DNA of 8,888 nt from Ilumatobacteraceae bacterium (lineage in GTDB: Bacteria; Actinomycetota; Acidimicrobiia; Acidimicrobiales; Ilumatobacteraceae): positions 1-8,888 of the forward strand of contig SKSP01000085.1 of NCBI GenBank assembly GCA_007122945.1, written 5' to 3'. Positions 8,101-8,888 of the stretch are shown here, piece after piece. Made by a program: the position numbers and the translations under genes. The notes under the pieces were generated by a model. It had not been told where the DNA came from. It searched no databases and was given only the letters and a program-made list of their open reading frames with translations. Positions within the stretch are counted from its first letter, which is position 1. Each line of letters begins with the position of its first letter.

Positions 8101-8888
8101 CCGCCGGGAGCTCGAGGTCCCCGGCGAGCGTGCCGTCCGCGATCGGGAGGATGCGGGCGAGCGTGATGCAGCCGCAGTGCTCGGCGTCGCCGTCGGGTGG
8201 CGGGTCGTCGACCACCAGACCCCCGAGGTAGGTCGGGGCGAACGCGGATCCGTCGACGCCGAGCACGAAGCGGACCCGCACGTCGTCGAACACGCCGCCG
8301 AGCCGGCCGAAGGCACCGAACACCGGGCCGTTGTCCTGTTCGGTGGTCATGTCGATCGACAGCTCCAGCTCCTCGACCGTCACGTCGTCGAGGCCGAGCA
8401 GTGTCTTCAACCGCTCGTCGTCGGTGGCCGGTTCGGCGCCCAGCAACCCGATCAACTCGGCGACGACGATCGTTCCGTCGAGGGTGGCGACGCCACGGGT
8501 CGTGGTCGGGTCGTCGGTGATCTCGATCGAGAGTCGCGGCGCGGGGTCGACGATCGTGAGGTCGGCCTCGAACGAGGCGGTGAACTGGTGGTTGGCGGGG
8601 TTCTCGTCCTCGTAGTCGATCTTCAGGGACACGTCGTCGAGCGGGAGCCAGGTCCATCCGAACGGCGCGTCGAAGTCCTCGACCGCCGCGCTCATCGAGA
8701 GCTTCCGGCCGGGACCGGTCTGGTCGAGATCGATGTCGTACTCGACGGTGTTGGTGACGCCGCCCGTCTCGACGTCGAAGGTCCCCGACACCTCGGCGAC
8801 CGCGACGAGCACCCCGGTGTCGTTCCGCTCGAGTCGCAGTCGGAGCTTCGGGATCTCGTCGACGCCGAGCGCTTCGGCACCCTTGCGC
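2180..8888 (-). CDS. Giant acidic multidomain PKD/Ig-like protein, probably secreted (5' partial)
   Basis: The frame is open from the right edge (first complete codon at 8885-8887) to TGA at 2182-2180, giving 2235 visible residues; numbering here starts at that first codon. A GTG at 8812 is in frame, but coding sequence continues upstream of it, so the start and any signal peptide are off-window. Order: beta-rich region 1-959 with a divergent duplication; poly-Pro 960-966; beta-rich and partly helical region 967-1483; PKD-like units from 1484, 1585 and 1697; a degenerate unit from 1807; Ig-like stalk 1935-2069; C-terminal domain 2070-2235. The protein is rich in Asp and Glu and poor in Lys, and has no evident membrane span or LPXTG signal. 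Its 18 Cys sit in close even groups. Inference: an extracellular structural, adhesive or matrix protein; no catalytic motif was recognised. The N-terminal beta units loosely recall DUF6603-type proteins, which I cannot confirm. Confidence 0.92.
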   Translation of the reverse strand, partial: RKGAEALGVDEIPKLRLRLERNDTGVLVAVAEVSGTFDVETGGVTNTVEYDIDLDQTGPGRKLSMSAAVEDFDAPFGWTWLPLDDVSLKIDYEDENPANHQFTASFEADLTIVDPAPRLSIEITDDPTTTRGVATLDGTIVVAELIGLLGAEPATDDERLKTLLGLDDVTVEELELSIDMTTEQDNGPVFGAFGRLGGVFDDVRVRFVLGVDGSAFAPTYLGGLVVDDPPPDGDAEHCGCITLARILPIADGTLAGDLELPAVRFLHTFSEPAGGTFDTTRLGDRARALISEIDPDIPGPDQDGGDNDGDGGIQTQSLTPMSADGSDGVLVATGALEMALDVPLDGLDPFFEALGIDVPDSLGLRGSLGFSLPDLVNDPTGVEIPSFELEATLAQLGTAPELADWLAFPDTGEWRFRLAYTAGDGDTPGGLTIGVSIDDIRFDAVEGLEGLVIGLSATFETVGDDGWKITLRGELGGSWEEPFGISWLTVDELFVEVTIESDGGPGDPEVDASIGGTFRLGEPPDTIALAVRLDLSTTRARFSIGLAEDLTVDQALAPFASQDLRNQVPVGLGDVALTTGSELAVEVVFADPPQGDPGSARGIYVDAVMNVEFELFSDNPLQFSALAHVSLPDSGDPAFIVGMRPSGKVTLSDLLPIDLDPDQDVVLVSEDSNFGFLFSLVGDDAVDPLDLSATARGWFAPLVVEGGRPEERSLGTGVSLLGAVKMPGALADFASELGAQDRVQLFGSVPIEFESDWSASVGLGLIADPEKLPDFLERASVSFSLELGPGGVSFELAGALVVRSLQGVDAELAELMKDIVELEVAEEITDESHVCPRGGALRTMTVRDDDPAENSLGRRADFCVDLLELRIEGSIDVDVTSISGTLTLGFDSLNHDGERPRGWSPLGFDAIEISQLTGELTLGFIIAERALTIEIGGQGAVSVLGYSVSGGIKGGVAVTPPPPPPPIVRPLFSGFWVALPQGIGTDELMILYDTLVPDSDAKAEIEKLLDDHLPEMALRDLFLSVGLENVPSLCINQGVALTAELFMGPGIAPPTEYDVKCGPDGQLTREGAPEGTCLERRGDGCVARVDIELSPTGIRVEGELAGFEVAIPGAVTDDPDIPVLRLDDSFFVLRATVEGLVPDLLLDLSGRIQIGPGAPPWADGSVRIKATPFQFDAAGRVQVLGYGALFELSGGLGAHGLQELFAGGIDPGMDLRILLTAPGGFGADPDFGPVAETQVAPLLESIDEAGEFLAGWFDTFAGLEEIGLAELLIDLPLVANAQLDVELPLGVAETLEFVRDRILPLVEVAVGSGPNLDQFLNTGVTLPFIGEVSACASLRFVYEAFYAAEILDGPCTIDDVQNWIRALARTAVDEVSHLAGLTDQAIDQVIGFARSGVPFTVECAELNANLSLVGGASFAAALSGNVFGEPYSVGVDIDFDALDPFGDDLLGQIWTLLTSGSEPDTECTGIDDGLVEFLAAEATPVIGVSVAPRSIAEGDEVTATVEFDRDLDVARTVAIDWGDPTIDHPPTEVTIPAGARSRTATHVYRDDLPSERSRATYTIRATDLGEDGGTATTTVTVRNVRPTIVHIDAPDRVDEGEEFDITVRWTDPGILDEHLVSIGFGDGSPGALPDPVPLPQTDWHDGVPTWEATASHTYLDDDPTGTPEDPYRIRVLVRDDDRGTRLVFQPITVVNVAPSDITITPLLGVDERIDEGIPVTYLIEWHDPGVLDTFDVEIDFCHEHPTCDTPPVEVSTGTDQFVEVTHVYADDDPTGQPYGDHTIHVTVIDDDTGIGTGSQLVRVHNVDPVVTLDVEHLTTQYSDPFGGDPSTGSYDPVIATVEVYDVIPDTLEMSVTFADGDLIGWLELRDDDNCVVDTASEYHHRCTWSLVQRPDPVSGIYTDIAPGTYELEFTVVDDDTGTGSATLTLVVEPEDARVWYVGPTFAATTSARDGSATVELRATIRDITSAVPEDHPDWDPWPGDIRNASMHFEERDTSGELCPTPGIDEVFQPFDVFVPDRNIGIGSCDWTAEIGNKDAEEFTIATVVGAYYDRNDTADDTVLTIAKPLDDFITGGGYLVLTDSAGIFAGADGSHANFGFHVKFNKRMTNLQGGVNLIVRGEDGAVYRIKSNAMDSLGIDSDGRAQFESKANIADVTDRENPYSVGGNYVLQMSMSDLTEDGSGDTIGFSLWDEQRIGNGKHATTTRLLLFSSRWDGNQTQEQHLAGGNLMVHYR
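2183..2680 (-). other. C-terminal domain with FITGGGY start (post-COAP-1-like)
   Basis: Residues 2070-2235 start DDFITGGGYLVLTDSAGIF and contain NFGFHVKFNK (2097-2106), LQGGVNLIVRG (from 2111) and YRIKSNAMDSLGI. Later come VLQMSMSDL, DTIGFSLWDE and a final HLAGGNLMVHYR. I recall this motif set as the last domain of many large bacterial proteins with PKD or Ig-like repeats, annotated in NCBI as a post-COAP-1 domain; the name is from memory. It ends the protein, with no sorting signal or membrane anchor after it, so it may mediate surface association or assembly. That role is inference. Confidence 0.7.
2681..3085 (-). other. Ig-like stalk domain before the C-terminal domain
   Basis: Residues 1935-2069 start with ARVWYVGPTFAATTS. 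They contain VELRATIRDITS, PWPGDIRNASMHFEERDT, a Cys pair (2002 and 2028), WTAEIGNKDAEEFTI and the end YYDRNDTADDTVLTIAKP. From memory, this domain recurs immediately upstream of the DFITGGGY-type C-terminal domain in large bacterial surface proteins. It is a likely beta-sandwich spacer with no catalytic residues. Confidence 0.65.
3086..3469 (-). repeat. Degenerate fourth PKD/Ig-like unit
   Basis: Residues 1807-1934 begin with DPVVTLDVEHL directly after the closing strand of repeat 3. They keep a strand pattern (VTFADGD, YELEFTVVDDDTGTGSATL) but lack WGD and the DDDPTG turn. The DDDTGTGS segment matches the DDDTGIGTGS of repeat 3, which supports common origin. Cys1874 and Cys1886 can pair locally. 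The boundary with the next domain is set at DARVWYVGP. Confidence 0.6.
3470..3799 (-). repeat. PKD-like repeat 3 with a Cys pair in place of the WGD loop
   Basis: Residues 1697-1806. The unit contains DERIDEGIPVTYLIEWHDPG, VTHVYADDDPTGQPYGDHTI and the closing LVRVHNV, all aligned with repeat 2. Where repeats 1 and 2 have WGD or FGD, this copy reads DFCHEHPTC, with Cys1741 and Cys1747 six residues apart. The signature Gly-Asp is lost, and a small disulfide loop could replace it. Confidence 0.78.
3800..4135 (-). repeat. PKD-like repeat 2
   Basis: Residues 1585-1696. The unit contains DRVDEGEEFDITVRWTDPG, then FGDGSP with the Gly-Asp at 1625-1626 (Phe replacing the usual Trp), ASHTYLDDDPTG, and the end strand ITVVNV. 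It shares WxDPGxLD and the HxYxDDDPTG turn with repeat 3, so these two are the closest pair in the array. Confidence 0.82.
4136..4438 (-). repeat. PKD-like repeat 1
   Basis: Residues 1484-1584 form an immunoglobulin-like PKD unit. It has the opening strand IGVSVAPRSIAEGDEVTATV, the family motif WGD at 1521-1523, a HVYRDD strand and the closing TVTVRNV. PKD domains are extracellular beta-sandwich spacers in surface proteins and secreted enzymes. This copy is the most canonical of the series, being the only one with an intact WGD. Confidence 0.82.
4688..5215 (-). other. Mainly helical segment within the beta-rich region of the giant protein
   Basis: Roughly residues 1225-1400 change character from beta-strand patterns to amphipathic helices, for example VAPLLESIDEAGEFLAGWF and QNWIRALARTAVDEVSHLA. 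Two short hydrophobic loops occur: LPLVANAQLDVELPLG from about 1275 and TGVTLPFIGEV from 1322. A Cys pair at 1335 and 1355 flanks the helix containing RFVYEAFYAAEIL. Another pair, 1403 and 1467, brackets the exit toward the PKD repeats. I do not recognise the fold. It is not a transmembrane region, since no uninterrupted hydrophobic stretch is long enough. Confidence 0.45.
5990..6010 (-). other. Seven-proline hinge in the giant protein
   Basis: Residues 960-966 are seven consecutive prolines, written with mixed CCA, CCG and CCC codons. On the + strand they read as a G-rich GGTGGC-like tract. The run follows a glycine-rich beta segment (GGIKGGVAVT) and precedes IVRPLFSGFW. It most likely acts as a rigid spacer between the two beta-rich halves. 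A repetitive tract like this can also slip during replication, but the frame is intact here. Confidence 0.8.
6917..7648 (-). repeat. Divergent beta-rich repeat unit 2 of the giant protein
   Basis: Residues 414-657 form the second copy of the module in unit 1. The opening anchor is WRFRLAYTAGDGD. The middle anchor is PFGISWLTVDELFVEVTI at 482, aligning with PFGWTWLPLDDVSLKI. The closing anchor is VTLSDLLPI ending at 657, aligning with ITLARILPI. The segment preceding the PFG anchor also aligns (LSATFETVG...GELGGSWEE against VSGTFDVE...AAVEDFDA). Following the unit are more beta-rich sequence and a Cys pair at 835 and 863. A third, weaker relative (GWSPLGFDAIEISQL) may occur near residue 900. 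Confidence 0.6.
7937..7972 (-). other. Calcium-loop-like Asp/Gly linker in the giant protein
   Basis: Residues 306-317 read DNDGDGGIQTQS, inside a longer Asp/Gly/Pro-rich stretch that begins near residue 295 and includes DQDGGD at 301. The DxDxDG core followed by Ile at position 8 matches the EF-hand, dockerin and thrombospondin-3 type calcium loop. Position 12 is Ser rather than the usual Glu or Asp, so binding may be weak or absent. It sits in the spacer between repeat units 1 and 2 and may be just a flexible acidic linker. Confidence 0.45.
8141..8845 (-). repeat. Divergent beta-rich repeat unit 1 of the giant protein
   Basis: Residues 15-249 alternate hydrophobic and polar or acidic residues as beta strands do. 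The unit opens with LRLRLERND, holds the anchor PFGWTWLPLDDVSLKI at 75 and closes with ITLARILPI ending at 249. Unit 2 (6917-7648) has the same three anchors in the same order. The distance from the PFG proline to the closing LPI is 174 residues here and 175 there. A CxC pair (Cys238, Cys240, in HCGC) lies just before the closing anchor and has no counterpart in unit 2. Identity is low, so this is an old duplication visible only at protein level. Confidence 0.6.

Noticed and set aside
8810..8812. GTG at 8812 as the start of the giant protein
   Set aside because: The frame continues upstream without a stop to the window edge, and the upstream residues (KLRLRLERND) fit the repeat pattern. No signal peptide follows the GTG.
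2180..8888. Large toxin, polymorphic toxin or contractile-system component
   Set aside because: I found no RHS/YD repeats, no toxin-like C-terminal domain, no baseplate or tail features and no small immunity gene beside it. The C-terminus is a surface-protein-type domain.

Overview
The window holds two large genes on opposite strands. They converge tail to tail with only 24 bases between them, and both run off the window, so neither true start is visible. The DNA is very GC-rich, and codon third positions are almost all G or C in both genes. This fits a high-GC actinobacterium. My guess, from protein style only, is a marine or freshwater Acidimicrobiia (Ilumatobacter-like) bacterium. I see no RNA gene, insertion sequence, CRISPR array, phage gene or defence system.

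Left part (1-2155, + strand): the C-terminal 717 residues of a signal-transducing P-loop ATPase of the STAND/AAA_16 type. It keeps the post-Walker B part of the NTPase module, the GNP-type winged-helix transition and a long TPR-like helical region. It has no LuxR-type DNA-binding domain at its C-terminus, so any output domain must lie at the unseen N-terminus.

Right part (2180-8888, - strand): 2235 visible residues of a giant, very acidic, probably secreted or surface protein. From N to C it has: a beta-rich region of about 960 residues containing a divergent internal duplication of about 240 residues and a calcium-loop-like linker; a seven-proline hinge; a second beta-rich region with a helical segment; three PKD-like repeats plus a degenerate fourth; an Ig-like stalk; and a C-terminal domain (starting DDFITGGGYL) seen at the end of many large bacterial PKD/adhesin-like proteins. 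Its 18 cysteines fall in close local groups of even number, which suggests disulfides and an extracellular location.

Nothing shows that the two genes work together. Convergent orientation excludes a shared operon. The regulator belongs with whatever lies to the left, and the giant protein with whatever lies to the right.
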